Of a stretch of DNA of 64,000 bases, positions 12,631 to 25,935 are shown one piece after another. The notes below the pieces were generated by a model that did not search any database, was not told the origin of the DNA, and was given only the letters and a program-made list of their open reading frames with translations. Made by a program: the position numbers and the translations under genes. The DNA is from Hymenolepis diminuta (Eukaryota; Platyhelminthes; Cestoda; Cyclophyllidea; Hymenolepididae): assembly GCA_900708905.1 (NCBI GenBank), contig CAADRB010000032.1, forward strand, positions 1,330,603 to 1,394,602, given 5' to 3'. Position 1 is the stretch's first letter, and the number at the start of each line of letters is the position of its first letter.

Positions 12631-15187
12631 TAGGATTAGGGACGACTATTAAAATAGCTGAACTATACAAAGTTCACTCACTATTTATTATATTTTATTA
12701 TTAATATCTCTAACAATGCAAGAATACACAATTTGCATTCATAAGGAAACACTTTTCACTAAGGTCGGTTGGATGGTTCAAACACAGGATGAGTTAGTAG
12801 TCGGTTTGAAGACAAATATTTAATTAATTATCACTTTATAAAAAAGGAGCATGAGAAGAGCACAATTAGAGCAGCAGATTTTATTTTAAATTCGAATTAT
12901 ATAAATCATGGTCTTTATATTTGCATGATATTTCTTGGCAGTCTTGACATGTGCTTCTGAAATATTCGACCACCATTGTTGCACTCGAACAGCTGGTTTT
13001 TAACCTTTATAATGGTACGTTCTTAAATATTTCAGATGTTTGAACGTCTAGAGATCTTTGGTGGGAGAAGCATTTCAATCAGTTTAATACAGTAAAAGGA
13101 ATCTAAAGAACTCCGCCTTTTCTTTGTTCGGCAATCATTTTTTCTACTTTAAATAGTATGACTGAACTCGTTACAATAGAAACTTCAGCAAATTTTGGAA
13201 ACCGATGTTTAGATTTCTGATTGGAACGCTTACGTGGTTGATCAGTAGACTAAATTTGAAGACTAGTCATGCCATCTCGATACATGCGTAGTGACAGAAG
13301 CTAGCTTAGAATATGTCAATGTAATATGAATTAAGCTAAGTAAGCGAGCGTTCTTTTCAATTACACAACCTCAGCTGCTATAAGACCGGAATGAGACAGA
13401 GTCAGTGACGGAATATTGTTATCAGTGAAAAACAGAGAGAACGCTCTGCAAGCGTTCACAACGAAAAAAATCGGTAAACTGATTTAAACTGGGGTGATAA
13501 TTCACACATCCAACTGTGTGAAGGAGGTGATAAAATAGGCAAAAATCGATTGGCTATTTAACGGTAATGAGGGATGAAGTCACTGCACAAGTTTTAACAT
13601 AGACCTCACAAATACAATTCAAGTTAGTTAATATTCTATTCACAAAAACGAGTTTTCGAGTCATTTCCTTTTTGTGTGCGAAGAATGCGTTCCCAGAGTC
13701 TACTTTTTAGTCGTGCTTTAGTTTATTTACTCACCGTGGATTTATTGATGTGAGTTTTGAGCTGTAAGTAAGTAATGGGTAGTTTTTACGACGTCCTTTC
13801 AACCATTTCTTCCATTCTAATTGCTCTACCTTCTCGCATGTTAAAAATTACTTAACCGTAAAATGCACCAACCCAAAAATTTTGATTTCTGAAATTTGTT
13901 ATCTTTCATCACTCACTTTCTTTAAGATGTGGAAAAACTTCCAAATTTTGACAATTACTAATAAAAAAGTTCATATTATAAAATTAAGGTGATTTTTAAT
14001 GTTGGAGACCATGCACATGTTTACGATTTGTGTTTAATACTGCTAAATGGGTTGTCCAAACTATTAAGCTATTAACCGTAAAACCTAGGATACCTAATCG
14101 CCTTACTCCCATCCCTGAGTCGCTTAATTGCCAGCTCCGATTTACCCAAAATAAAAAGAAGATTAATTGAATATGTCTGTCGGGTTAAATCCAAAATGAG
14201 ACCGACTTTTGGGAATGTGTTCACTACAAAGTATTAGCAGATAGCCGACTTAGATTGTGGTTGGCTAATGTGTCCGAGATCAGCGACATTAAAACACAGA
14301 CAGTGAAAGGATGCTTGCCAATTACAGGTGTCATCGTTGGTTAGGTGACCCTCTGGTATTTTTTTCAAATATTTAGTGCTATACAGTTAGCGAATTCCTG
14401 ATATGAGGAATAATTTCTACTTGGCTAAATATTATCAAGAAAAAACAAAAGCTTGTAACCAGCCCAAAATTATTGTGAGCGGTTAATTAATAAATTGAAC
14501 GCAAAATTGAATAGTGTCGACAAAGAAAACTTTAAAATGTGGTCCATTTGAATTAAAGGTTGTAAAAGGAATGCTGAGGAAATGCGAAATCAACGATGTT
14601 TACGCTGCTCAAGTTGCTATTGGCGTCGCTTTGTTCAAAAGGTCCTTGTGGTTTAAAAAATTAAGGCGTGTTCCATTCGGCTCCAATGGTGCTTGGTTGA
14701 CGGTTGCACAAATATTGATTGTCAAGATAAAAAATTTGTATTCGTCCACATTTTTATAATCCCATATTTCACAAACTACTTCACTTTTGTCTGACATTGG
14801 AAGTAGATATACACTCAGAGTTTATATTATATTAAGTCCATTTAATCAACAAAAATGGTCAATTGATGTCCGTACTACTAATGCGATTCGGACATAAAGA
14901 TGTATAGCTTTAAATGGTACAGTTATCAAATAGGGGTGAAATTAAAATATGTGGACGTTTTTCTTGAAAAATACGGAAAATGCTGGAGCTCAATTTGCAA
15001 TTTGCACCTCTTTATTCCTAACACGTTCAGGAAATATATAGGAAAACAGTTTTCCGAACAATTGCACTGATTTTTTTGAATGAAGATTTATTGTATTTTA
15101 TAGCTTCATGGTGAAATATTTCACGATCCAGCTCTAAGTTGTCTGATGCCAGAAGAAAAATAGCATCTGAAATTGCGTGATTTCAAA

Positions 15188-15365
15188 AAATGAGTGTTTG
15201 TGCCACTCCCATCTTCGTTTTAGTTGAGTGTTTAGCCGGTGTAAGTTAATATTTGCACATTTTAATCCAGATGAAACTTGGAATTAAAAAGTTTTAGATA
15301 TTGAGTGTTGGTGCCACTCTGATCTTTAGATTTACAGAACTATTAGCCTGTATAAGCAAATATTG
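15188..15365 (+). repeat. diverged tandem duplication, period about 112 bases
   Basis: GAGTGTTTGTGCCACTCCCA (15191) and GAGTGTTGGTGCCACTCTGA (15303) start two adjacent units. Each continues to a TTAGCCGGTGTAAGTTAATA / TTAGCCTGTATAAGCAAATA block. There is no coding capacity. Confidence 0.55.
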
Positions 15366-16154
15366 TCTATTAGTAAGGCAGAAACTGATGATGATGATTA
15401 ATTGTTTTAAGTAATTATATATCTTCAGACAACTCATATAAACATATACGTGTTACTTAAAACATCGAACAAATGTGTTTAATAGGTCTCTAATACCTTA
15501 CCTGAAAAGCAACGATTCCATTGGTTGATACAGTCATTCATTTTTATAAAATGGGATTCAAACTTTTTATTTATTTCCGTTCCAGCGTCAGTCATCTTAT
15601 TTAATTCATTGGGGTAAAATATCCTTCTTTAACTTCTTTATATCTCATTTAGAAATTCGTAAATTTAAATGGGAATATTATTAAGATTGCGTATAGTTTA
15701 TCACTCTATTCTCATAGTTATTTATTTACTGATTATTTTAAAATTCCCCTGTGGAAGTCCAAATATCCATTTTCATGCGTCTATTCAGCTAATTCCTGAT
15801 TAATAATAGACTACCTAAAACAATTAACATTTAAAAAACTCAAAACAAACGTGATTAAAATTCTATTTTTTAAAGATCTGCTCCAGACCAAAGATGCTTG
15901 TGTTGACAATCTCTTGTCATTATTTTGGTTTGTGTTCTCTTTTTCTTTCAATTGAACTGACATGTGTGAAAGTTCTTTTCTTGAGAAAATCTCACTTTAT
16001 TTGATTTATCAAACACTGTTTTTCATTACCCAATATAAAGCTGGGTAGAAACGAAAGTGAAACCAGATGCCACAGGATTATTTTACAGCATTACAGTTGG
16101 TTGATACCCGGTAGAATTATAAGAGAGATAACCAACTTATAGTACCTCCAAAAT

Positions 16155-16470
16155 TATTAATACTCACGCCAAGGCAAAACAAATTAACGGTTTTTATTTC
16201 TAACTCAGGAAATATTAAAGTAGTCCAATATGGGTTAAAAGAAGAAGATCGAACAAAAGTGGAAATTAAAGTTGGGGCATCAAATGAGTCTTATAAAATT
16301 TGGTATTTGATTCAGATTGCACGCAGTTTGCGTTCATGACTTCATGTTTCAGTGTCCAAATTTTCCGGATTTTCCCCTGTTTCCTTAGTGAATTCGTGTT
16401 CGCTTCATATAGAGTTTATTTCTAGTTGGTCAGTCACTTCAGACACATTTTTCTCCCAGTAGCCAAGAGA
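16155..16470 (+). repeat. dispersed repeat family B copy
   Basis: ACTCACGCCAAGGCAAAACA, CCAATATGGGTTAAAAGAAG, ATCAAATGAGTCTTATAAAA and TTTTTCTCCCAGTAGCCAAG appear in this order. The blocks recur in the copies near 23.2, 46.0 and 57.2 kb. Confidence 0.5.
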
Positions 16471-18662
16471 CTACCACTACGATAAGAGCTAATTTATAAA
16501 TTTACCAATGGCTATTTAATGTTTCTCCAAATGATTGACAGTTGAAGGTCAATCACCTACTATTCCTTTGTCCTGTCTAGACTATCAAAATACCAAGGAT
16601 GATATAATGCAATCGCCTAGTTTTGTCATTAGATAAAATAACAGGCTAGCATAGATATCACTTGCAGGATGCATTTCTTCCATCTCGTCATCGAGCTATA
16701 CTTATCGATGTCGAAATTGAAAGAGATTTCAAAAATTCATCTCCACCTGAGAAAGAACATTTAGGAGCCCTTCTAATTGTGAAACTACATTTGCCACTCT
16801 ATTTTTCGGCATACTGTGCGACTGTCATTCCGGTCACAGAATTGCTCCGATAATGGTTAAATCTCATAACTTCTGTAGTGGGCGCAACTCTATAATACTA
16901 AGTTAAATTCCCTTTCGAACTTAAGATTTTCCTAACGGCCACCAGTTGAAAAGCCTTTCCTAAACTAGAACAAAAGTTTTGAAGCTAGACCACTGGTATA
17001 TCTTAACCAGCATTGGGAGAGGAATTACTATCAGCAGAGCTTGAAACATGCGGATGAGCTGAGTCAGTGATCGATATGATTGCAGTTGTCCTTTGAGCAT
17101 GGGAGAGGGAGAGCGAAATGCGATAACCGCTCCAACAAAATTTTATATGTTCTCATACGAGAAGTAGGAGATATTTAGCTAAAACTTTTGCCAGACAGAA
17201 TCTTTGAGAAATAACTGGAAATGCATTTGTTTCGCTTGTGTTGACATATTTTAGAAGACGAATGAAATTAAGTAACTGCTTTAACCTTGAATTACATTGT
17301 TTTATTCATCCAAACTGATTTACCCATCGTCATGACTGCTTGATAATTTCATTAAAAAATGATTTTAAATCTTGTTAATATACCCCAAGTTATCATGGGC
17401 TTGTCAATTTGTGGTGGATTTTAAAGAAGATTCGTTTATATTACGAGAATTTTGCAGTATCCGATGTGAATGCTTCAAATCTGCTACCGAGGTGCTTTAG
17501 ATATGGCTATGAATCACTTAAATAAATAGGAATTTTTTATTTCCTATCTCACTCCTCGCTCGCCCACATATATTGCACGGTCAAGCATGAAATTAAACTT
17601 TAATTTCTTTCATGGCTTGGGGTCCCTTTTTCTACTCCTTTTATAGGCCGCCTTCTACTAAATTATTCACCTCCGTATCTCGCCCTCTCTCCCTATAACC
17701 ACTCAAGCTGTTAAATACCAACCCTTTCCCTTCTGAGCTTCCCTTTTTTAATCTCTGTATTTTATATTTTGGGTTTAAATGACCGTAGGTAGCAATCGCT
17801 GCCCGATTTGCCAATTAAACCCCTCTGCACAATGTTAATTTTATGCCCAACTTTCTCCGAATGAAATAAAGCTAATAATGTTTTTTCTATTGCAAGTCAT
17901 TATCAAAAAAGAGAAATTGTTTAAGTGGTATTCGAGTCCTACTCTTAACTGGGATGTTTACATTAAACTGTTAAACTAACATTACATTGGAATGTTGACC
18001 ATTGATAAGATGATAAGTGACAAACGCCTCAAATGCGATCCTTCGCCTGAATGAATTGTTCCCTTCGAAAATCACACCACCACGGTTATGGGTCACAGTT
18101 TATCATTTGAAGTGTAACCGATTAGAACTATTTCTTAAATGCGATTACCTTAACTTTCCACATAGATGTAGTCCATGGAATTATTTCGAATCGAACAAGA
18201 TACTAAGTGGTTAAGTGGTTTCTCGATATATTTTACGCATATGTTTCCTCACTTTTATAAATCTTGTATGCACTTAAGGGAGTTTCAGAAACCGGTTTGT
18301 TACAAGTTTTATCTGTAAGGCCTGTTTTTTCAATTTGATCCAATTTCCCTTATTCAAATCAAATTAGAAAAGGATTTACCTATCAAGATTTCCGTAGCAG
18401 TTTTTGAATATACCTTTTTTTCATAATCTATACATCCTGATTTAAAATGAAATTTGGATAAGTGACATTGAAATGTTATTTCCCTTCACAGTATTGGAAG
18501 CCAATGATGTAGAATTTTTCTATCCCAGATAGATGGATGCATTCCTAGACGTCATAAAGCGCCTCTTTTTGAAAAGAAAATGTACTTTTTTGTGAGAAAC
18601 TGACTATATATCTCCACCTTATCTCGTTCATATTTCTTAAATTATCTGCAATTGCGTTTGAA

Positions 18663-18988
18663 NNNNNNNNNNNNNNNNNNNNNNNNNNNNNNNNNNNNNN
18701 NNNNNNNNNNNNNNNNNNNNNNNNNNNNNNNNNNNNNNNNNNNNNNNNNNNNNNNNNNNNNNNNNNNNNNNNNNNNNNNNNNNNNNNNNNNNNNNNNNNN
18801 NNNNNNNNNNNNNNNNNNNNNNNNNNNNNNNNNNNNNNNNNNNNNNNNNNNNNNNNNNNNNNNNNNNNNNNNNNNNNNNNNNNNNNNNNNNNNNNNNNNN
18901 NNNNNNNNNNNNNNNNNNNNNNNNNNNNNNNNNNNNNNNNNNNNNNNNNNNNNNNNNNNNNNNNNNNNNNNNNNNNNNNNNNNNNNNN
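18663..18988. other. assembly gap (326 N)
   Basis: An unbroken run of N lies inside mib1 intron 3, ending 271 bases before the exon at 19260. ORFs called through it (18642-19058 minus, 18652-19146 plus) consist mostly of unknown residues and mean nothing. Confidence 1.
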
Positions 18989-19259
18989 ATATTGCTCCGA
19001 ATATCCGAACTGTTGTTCTGCTCAACATTAGGACTACGCTATCTGATATATCGCGCACAGCACATCATTATCATCATCGCAATCAGTTTAACATACCTAC
19101 CCCTCTCTCATCCCTCATTAACGTTAACATCGCGATAACTTCATAATGGTCGCGAATTAGTCAGCTCCTATCAAATCTCAGCAATCATCAGCATCATCTC
19201 TTGTGGCATTCAATGAAGGGATAACAAAATTGCATTCCAACTTGTTCTCTCCACTTCAG

Positions 19260-19411
19260 GATTGTGACGGTGATACTCCACTGCATGATGCCGTCTCGGG
19301 TGAGAATCTCGCTATGGTCGAACTCCTATTGGCCAATCGCGCTGACCTTGCGATAACCAATAGTCTTGGCCATAATTGCCTCCACCATGCCGCCATGTTA
19401 GGCAATCTAAG
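19260..19411 (+). CDS. mib1: mib1 exon: ankyrin repeats 5-6
   Basis: This 152-base exon begins with GAT TGT GAC after acceptor ctctccacttcag (ending 19259). It ends with AG before donor gtgagt (19412), leaving two bases in phase. It encodes DCDGDTPLHDAVSGENLAMV and LGHNCLHHAAMLGNL, directly continuing LPSLQ of the previous exon; MIB1 reads PSLQD-x-x-GDTPLHDA and then LHHAALRGN at the same place. The exon sits 271 bases right of an assembly gap. Because the protein alignment is continuous from the previous exon, no coding exon needs to be hidden in that gap. The exon is isolated between introns of 16.4 and 40.9 kb. Confidence 0.96.
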
Positions 19412-21954
19412 GTGAGTAAAATCGATAATCGGTAATTTAACTTTTTACGTTATTTTATTGCATGGTTTTCTAAATGCCTAACTTCCACATTCGAGAATTG
19501 TTTCAGTAAACTTATTTGTCCAATATTAAGTCGAAATAATTCTACAAATATATTCTTAATTTCCTCCAACCCAGGTAAGATAGTCCAAATCTTTTTGTTA
19601 GTCTTATTTGTCTAATCTACGAAACCAATCGCGCAGCAGCGGTGTTTAGAGTTTGTTTTTTCTGGGTAAAAATTATTCTACTCGGAAGAAATTATCCTAA
19701 TTTGGAGATTCCAATTATTTGATATGAGAATTAATGCCATAGGTATTTGTTATGCTGTCACATAACTTTAGATAGCTCACTTTGGCTTGTGTCACTCAGA
19801 GAAGGAGGGGGTCAAATTCAATTTTTCAAACGAAGTTGAGCTCTTTTGTGTTTTCCGCCATTCGTAATTTAATTTGGTCTCTTTGATCGAATCGATTGCT
19901 TTCTGCATTTTGCTCTCACCTGCAGTTAATATTATTTACTTTATGTCTTGATTTTACTCTGCTCTAAATTGTTGTGATTTTGATTATCAAAATTAATAAG
20001 TTTTAATTAATCTATATTAATACAATTTTATTTATCATACATTTTCACTTGTTTGAAGTAAAGCAATAGCTTTTGTTCCTTTTGAATATTGGACTAGGGC
20101 GTTTAAATCAGAATTGGAAATCGTAAAGGTACACCTGTAGCTCTCCGATTTCGGAATAATAGTATTTTCTGATTTAATCTCACTAGTACCAATTTTAGTA
20201 CAAACCTAACCGGTTGAACTGACACTTAACTCTTTTGAAAATTACTGGAAATATTCGATTTTATCGTTTTTAGAGAGTACATCATGTCTTTAATAAAATG
20301 GAGTCATTTGTCTGAGAATATTTGAACTCAAAAATTCATGGAACGCTTTTCAGGATGATAACTGATTCAGTCGTAACATTCTGGAGTCACCTATTTTCGA
20401 ACAAATACATTTCACTTTCATCCAATCAACCCTGGGCATTTTCTACCAAACACTAAATACAGAAATGAAGTTCGCGTACACTTTATCCAGTTTATTTTTA
20501 TCAAACGCTGAAAAGATCGTACTAGATTTACTCCCTAACGTCAGGAACAAAAACAGACTCTGTTTTGTACACTTTCCCTCTGCCTGTCCCCCCTTCATTT
20601 CCGCTTTGACCCATTGTTAACCGCGCAGTGGAGTCCCGGCCATAAAACGGGAGCGAGGGTTTTCAAAAATCTCCGGTCTCATGCAGCGCCTATAATAATA
20701 AAGATTATTTTTATTCTCAGACAATACGCGTGGTCATAAGTAGGAATCGTCTGATAACTAATAATAACGCAGTGGATAATAAATGTTCTTATAGAATTTA
20801 GATTACTGGATCCCAATCCACAAGCTCGACACTTGTGAATTAAGCTGTTTCGTTATTTTGTGAATTTAATAGAAAAAAGATCGGTTATCTGGATGGGGGG
20901 TTGTATATATTTCATTAAAATAAGGGTTGAAGTGAGAGGAGAATGAAAATTTTCTTAAAACTTTCTCTAGAGCTTCAGATTTTATTGTTGTTTCATTGCG
21001 TTCAAGGCTTTATTAATTTGAAATTTGTAGTGACATTAAGGTTGATGGAAGCCTAATTGTGAGGATTATTCAGTGGAAAATTGTACTTGACGTCGATTTT
21101 CTTTAACAAAGATTTCAATTTATTTGTATTTTCGTAATCTTGCTTTATATAAGTGCCTGTTCCATCTTTACATAAACGCTGGCGACTAGTTAGTACGGCT
21201 CACTTCAACTTAGTTCTTTCTAACAAACTCTTTTATTTTGGTATTTACGAATTTTGAGCCTCTTCATATGCTGTAATCTGGCTTTCTCTGTAGAATACCG
21301 TAACCGACCCTTAGACCCCCTAAGAAATTGTAATAGTTACAAACACGACCCGATAACACCACAATACAAATCAACCCAAACCCCTATATCAATATAAGAC
21401 ACGGGTTTTCGTATCAATAGTTTGATTTATATAATGCGTCATTTACAACCGTAATGTAGATAAATTCATCCGATTAAAAGGGGAAGACAAAAAATCTTCT
21501 ACAGAAGAATTATTTTTGGGGGAAATATTATTTTCTTATATGTAGTGCTATAATTCCCGAGTATATAGTAAATGGCATTAATAGACCCTAGACCATCACA
21601 ATTAATTATCTTTCCGATTTTTCTCTTCCTCCCGTCTCAGCAATTTAATCTTAATTTCATCTAATTCAATTACCGGTACCTACTATCCATACAATGGGAC
21701 CACACACAAGTACATTGGTGATGTTCTAAACTCAATTAAAAAGGGGAAATATCTCATCTGTTTTCATTAGCCTCAGAAGGTAAATATAATTTTGTCTGAT
21801 TGGATATATTTTGTAAATAGATTTGACTCAAAATTTGCTGTGTTTATCTTTATGCCGCTATCAAAGTTACCTTCAAGAACTTGCTCTGCTAGAACATGAT
21901 GCTGTGACACATGTCAATTTCAATTAAGTGTCTAAAAATCAATTTCAGTTATGG

Positions 21955-22165
21955 TGGAGTCAAGACACCAATAGTCGTATTTTTATTGAATTTTGAAAGC
22001 ATTGACTTGTCCACTTCGACATAATAGTTTTCGGTGCTCAACTTTCAGGATTTTATCCCCAGCTTTCTGGATCAGTTCATATTCGTGTTCAGAGATTGCG
22101 GGCCAGTCGATTGAACTGAATGATTGTTCATGCCAACTTGATTCATTTAAGGCAAATAAGACTTT
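21955..22165 (+). repeat. family A copy
   Basis: ATTGAATTTTGAAAGCATTG, ACTTGTCCACTTCGACATAA, CAGTTCATATTCGTGTTCAG and TGATTGTTCATGCCAACTTG follow the family order. Confidence 0.5.
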
Positions 22166-23216
22166 TTAAGCATACTTTTCAACATAAACTGTTTATCACT
22201 TCTTTGGGTCAATAATTTCATAAAATCCCCTATTTCTAGTGTCCTTTAAAGCCGGAACTTCGACCTTAGCGTCTTAAAACCTGGCTTCAAAATGTCTTAT
22301 ATTTCCAAAACGTATACTTCTTTCCGGCAAAAGGTCCACATTTCCTTGAAATCAATCAGTTTTTATTCCTTTTTAAATTAAAATTTAAAAGTGCTACAAA
22401 TTTATATCCAACTCCAATTCAGACTTTCCATTATTGTAACGTGATGATCGGATTTTAGAATAATTATCGCAAAGCTAGAAATGAGTCGAATCAATTATGG
22501 TCCCTATTTTTTAATCACTTGATATTTGGCTTTTCTATAAATACATTTCGATCACCTGGAGCTGCTTTTTTTTCTTCCAAATTTAATTTTATTATGCACC
22601 TCTTAGTCGTCACAAGTTTTACGAAATTAGAACAAACCACAGTTAGTATAAACAATACGGGCGCACTATTTTCAAATTATTACCCGAAAATAGTGAGGAT
22701 TTATTTAAAAGAAAAAACAAATGCTAAGTTATTGTTTTTCAAATAGAAATGATAAAATTGAGACTTTTTTAATTAAAGGACTCTAAATTCCTTATTTTAA
22801 CAATGCGTGTGATAAGTATGTTAAAAGTCATGTTATCCTACGTGTAATATGAGTTGAGCAGCAAATTTTCTTTAAATCCATCCTTTATTAGCTCCTACTG
22901 CCTTTGTTATTATCATAAATATTAGTTGTGATCATGGGAAAGCATATTAACAAAAACTGCCCAATCAAGGGTGAAGGTAGAAAGTTAAATAGAAAATGAA
23001 AATAAAGCGAATATACTTCTTCAGAGTGCCCACATTTTCCTTAATATTCAGAACTTCCAGTTTAAGTATTTGATCACTAGATTCCTCAGTTAGTTGACTA
23101 GCTATGCTCCGTGATGTTCAGAGCTTATTGACGGGATGATAAAATTTGGCCGTTATTTATGTCGCCTCTTCTAAAAGCAACTAATTCTTACTAAATTTTA
23201 TTGTTTTAACTATTGT

Positions 23217-23460
23217 AGCTCACGCCAAGGCGAAATGATTTACGATTTCCATATTGGGAAAGTATCTAAACATGGGAAAAGAATAAAGCAATTTAATGCA
23301 AATTGAGAGAAATTAAAGTCTGGGCTTTAAAAGGGTCTTATAAAATGTGATCTTTGAATTCTTCTTGGATATAATCCACCACACTCCATTTTCTAATATT
23401 CTAATATTCTGCACTCTTTGCCTTGTTAAATCATGTTTCTGACGTCTGAAGATTTGTCGA
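23217..23460 (+). repeat. family B copy
   Basis: GCTCACGCCAAGGCGAAATG, AAAGGGTCTTATAAAATGTG and TTCTTGGATATAATCCACCA followed by CTCCATTTTCTAATATTCTA match the family. A small duplication (TCTAATATTC twice) is visible near 23390-23410. Confidence 0.5.
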
Positions 23461-24008
23461 CAGGCTAGCAGAATTGTGGGAGCCAGCGCAAACTTAAATG
23501 TAGTGCTAGCCCTATGCTAATACATTGCTCTGTTCTGTTTGTCTTTTTAAAACGACGGTAACACTGCTCTCCTTTAATTGAGAGTCTTTTTTGTCAATGA
23601 CAATTCAAAGTTAATTATTTGTTTCAAAACAAATATTGAGCTCATTTATACCAGTTTCGCTTTTCAACTTTAAAACACAAGGCGAATAGTATCTAATTTG
23701 TTTTCCTCCTCAGTAACTCATTGATTAATTGAGCGCGTTTTTTAATTCCTTTTTTTAATCTTTCTACTGAAAAATACGAGTGCCAAGGATATAAATAGAT
23801 TTTTGAATTCATTCGCCGTTTCATTTCTTGATTTTCAAATAGTTTTATAATTTTATATTTGTGGGTTCGAAGATAAAATCTAGAACCATGAATCACAATT
23901 TGAGACTAAATTGACGTCATTTATTTCAATTTATTTCAAAGCAAGGATATAGTTTCTGTTTCCAAAAAATTTTTCCGCACATAAAAATTAGCGAAAAAGA
24001 ATATTTCC

Positions 24009-24165
24009 GTGCTCGCCTACGAATTTTGAGGTCACGAGTTTGATGCTCATTGTGCTGCGCTGGTCAAGTCTGGGAAGAAGGAGGTAGCGAAGTGGAGTTT
24101 CTAATCAGGGGGAATCCATGATGCTATCCCTCTGCCCAAGGTGAGTACTGGATAGTACTTTCCAA
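24009..24165 (+). repeat. tRNA-derived SINE-like copy 2
   Basis: The order gaggtcacgagtttgatgct is the family's B-box region, followed by a tail ending in a TCCATGATGCTATCCCTCTG-like segment that other copies share (for example TTCATGATACCAC in the copy near 46.5 kb). It is degenerate. Confidence 0.45.
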
Positions 24166-25754
24166 GAAGAATTTGGAAGTTTCTTTTCTCGCCAAGATTT
24201 CGGGCCACCTATTTTATTCATCTTATCTCCGCCTCAAGGTACATAAGTTAAGTAACTTGTTCAAAGAAAATAGTTCATTTAAAAAATACAGAGAAATTAT
24301 TGCATTCTTATCATTTGAGTAATTCATGTCAAATTATGAGTGACCAATCACACCGAATTATGAATGATTGTTAGAAAGTACCTCTGCAACCTACACATTG
24401 TAATTTAATGATTAAAAGTTGTTCTTTACAACCGTTATTAAATACTGTCAGTGTTAATATCAATTAAAGGTTCCCAATCAGTTGATGATATTATCAAAAT
24501 ACTTGTTGGACAAGAATCTGCATAACTTCCAAATTTGAAATGAGGTTAATGAAATGTGAAGACTTAGTCTTGAAAATTAAAACCTCCAATTGCTACTCGT
24601 GCCTATATTTCCTTCGTAGCCGATATACTTAGAAGGCAATTAATCAATTGGCCATTAAGAATTCGTTCTAACCGACCCGATCTCGAAATTCATGTTTCGA
24701 GTTGACTACTAATCAAAACCAAACGTTCTGCATTATCCCATGTAACAAATCTTGTGTTGTCAAAGGGTTGCAGTGATATATTTTGGAGTTATTTGGGAAA
24801 AAATAGACTTACTATATCCTGAATTTTAAATCCAAATAATTATTTATTAAAGCTATAGCACGAAATGAATTATCGGTATTTTTTGCATTTTGGTAATTGG
24901 TGAAGAAGAAGAAGAGAAAAATATTATAAAATCCTGTCGAAAGAATCTGTGATTCCATTGAATTTTTATCAGAATTTGCAAATGATATCACTGAATGCAT
25001 ACTTAGAAGCTCTTTGCAGCTTCAGTGACTACTGATTTTATTTCAATTACTCAGAAACTAGATTATTTAATTGAAACCTCTTCGGAATTCCCCTAAAGCA
25101 AGAAATATGTAAAGATTGAAAGTAATATATTCATATCCTACGGATTCATCCTTTAATACGCCCTAATAAAATAAGAGAATTGGGATAAAGACTGGTGATT
25201 TTAGTATCCGCATTCAAATTTTCTTGCGACGCATTTAGTATTTTAACGCAAGTCTAAAATGCTCGCGAAAAAATAAAGTTTATTTAAATGAAAAATTTAG
25301 GGCCATCGAATAATCAACCGGAAATTTTGGCTAAAGGCGTGTCTAGCCAAATATGGAGGGTGTAATGAATGTGACGAAAATTATCGATAGAATAATCTAT
25401 GCATTTGTTCTAGTAAATAGACTACCCTGACCTTCTTTTTTGAACCTAAAGTTTGTTTGTCTACTCCAACTCTAAAGACGTATGTAGTGCAACTGCTATC
25501 TACAAATTATTATGATATCGATTAATCTTTAAACTCCCTAGGTACCTCCGTCTATTATAAGTTTATGGGTGATCAAATTTTCATTTGCATATCTAATATA
25601 AGTTCATGTTGATGAAAAGAGACAAGATGTCCCTTTAGTTGAGAAATTTGCAGCTTAAACATATTTATCATTGTCACCGATGTCACGAATAAACTTTACA
25701 AGTTTTAATCGTGGAATAATAACTGAATTGAAATGACAAAAATACTCCAGTAGG

Positions 25755-25935
25755 GGATGAAACTGGGGTCCAAGAAGGTATGTCAATTGAGGATGTCAAA
25801 GGTCATGCTTTTAATTCGGGAAGCATTTAGTTGTCCATTTTTTCGTATACAGTACGACTTTTTAAATGTTCCAAAGCATAACTATCAAGGTTTCATCTCT
25901 GGGTTTCTGGATAGATTTGCCTTCAACTCGAGGGG
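25755..25935 (+). repeat. family A copy, partial
   Basis: GAGGATGTCAAAGGTCATGC, TTTTAATTCGGGAAGCATTT and AGTTGTCCATTTTTTCGTAT match the 5' half. TTTCTGGATAGATTTGCC may be the next conserved block. The short plus ORF across it is incidental. Confidence 0.4.

Larger units (their letters stand above)
2875..19259 (+). other. mib1 intron 3 (16385 bp)
   Basis: A GT-AG intron (gttagt to cttcag). It holds members of repeat families A, B and D, one SINE-like copy, AT tracts, a tandem duplication, a perfect 14-base palindrome GTGAAATATTTCAC (15111-15124) and the assembly gap. None of the short ORFs (5402-5690, 6853-7092, 12104-12346, 14514-14797, 18017-18214 and others) shows a recognisable domain. 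Outside the listed repeats I see nothing. Confidence 0.85.

Noticed and set aside
18642..19146. ORFs of 138 and 164 residues across the gap
   Set aside because: They exist only because unknown bases contain no stop codons.
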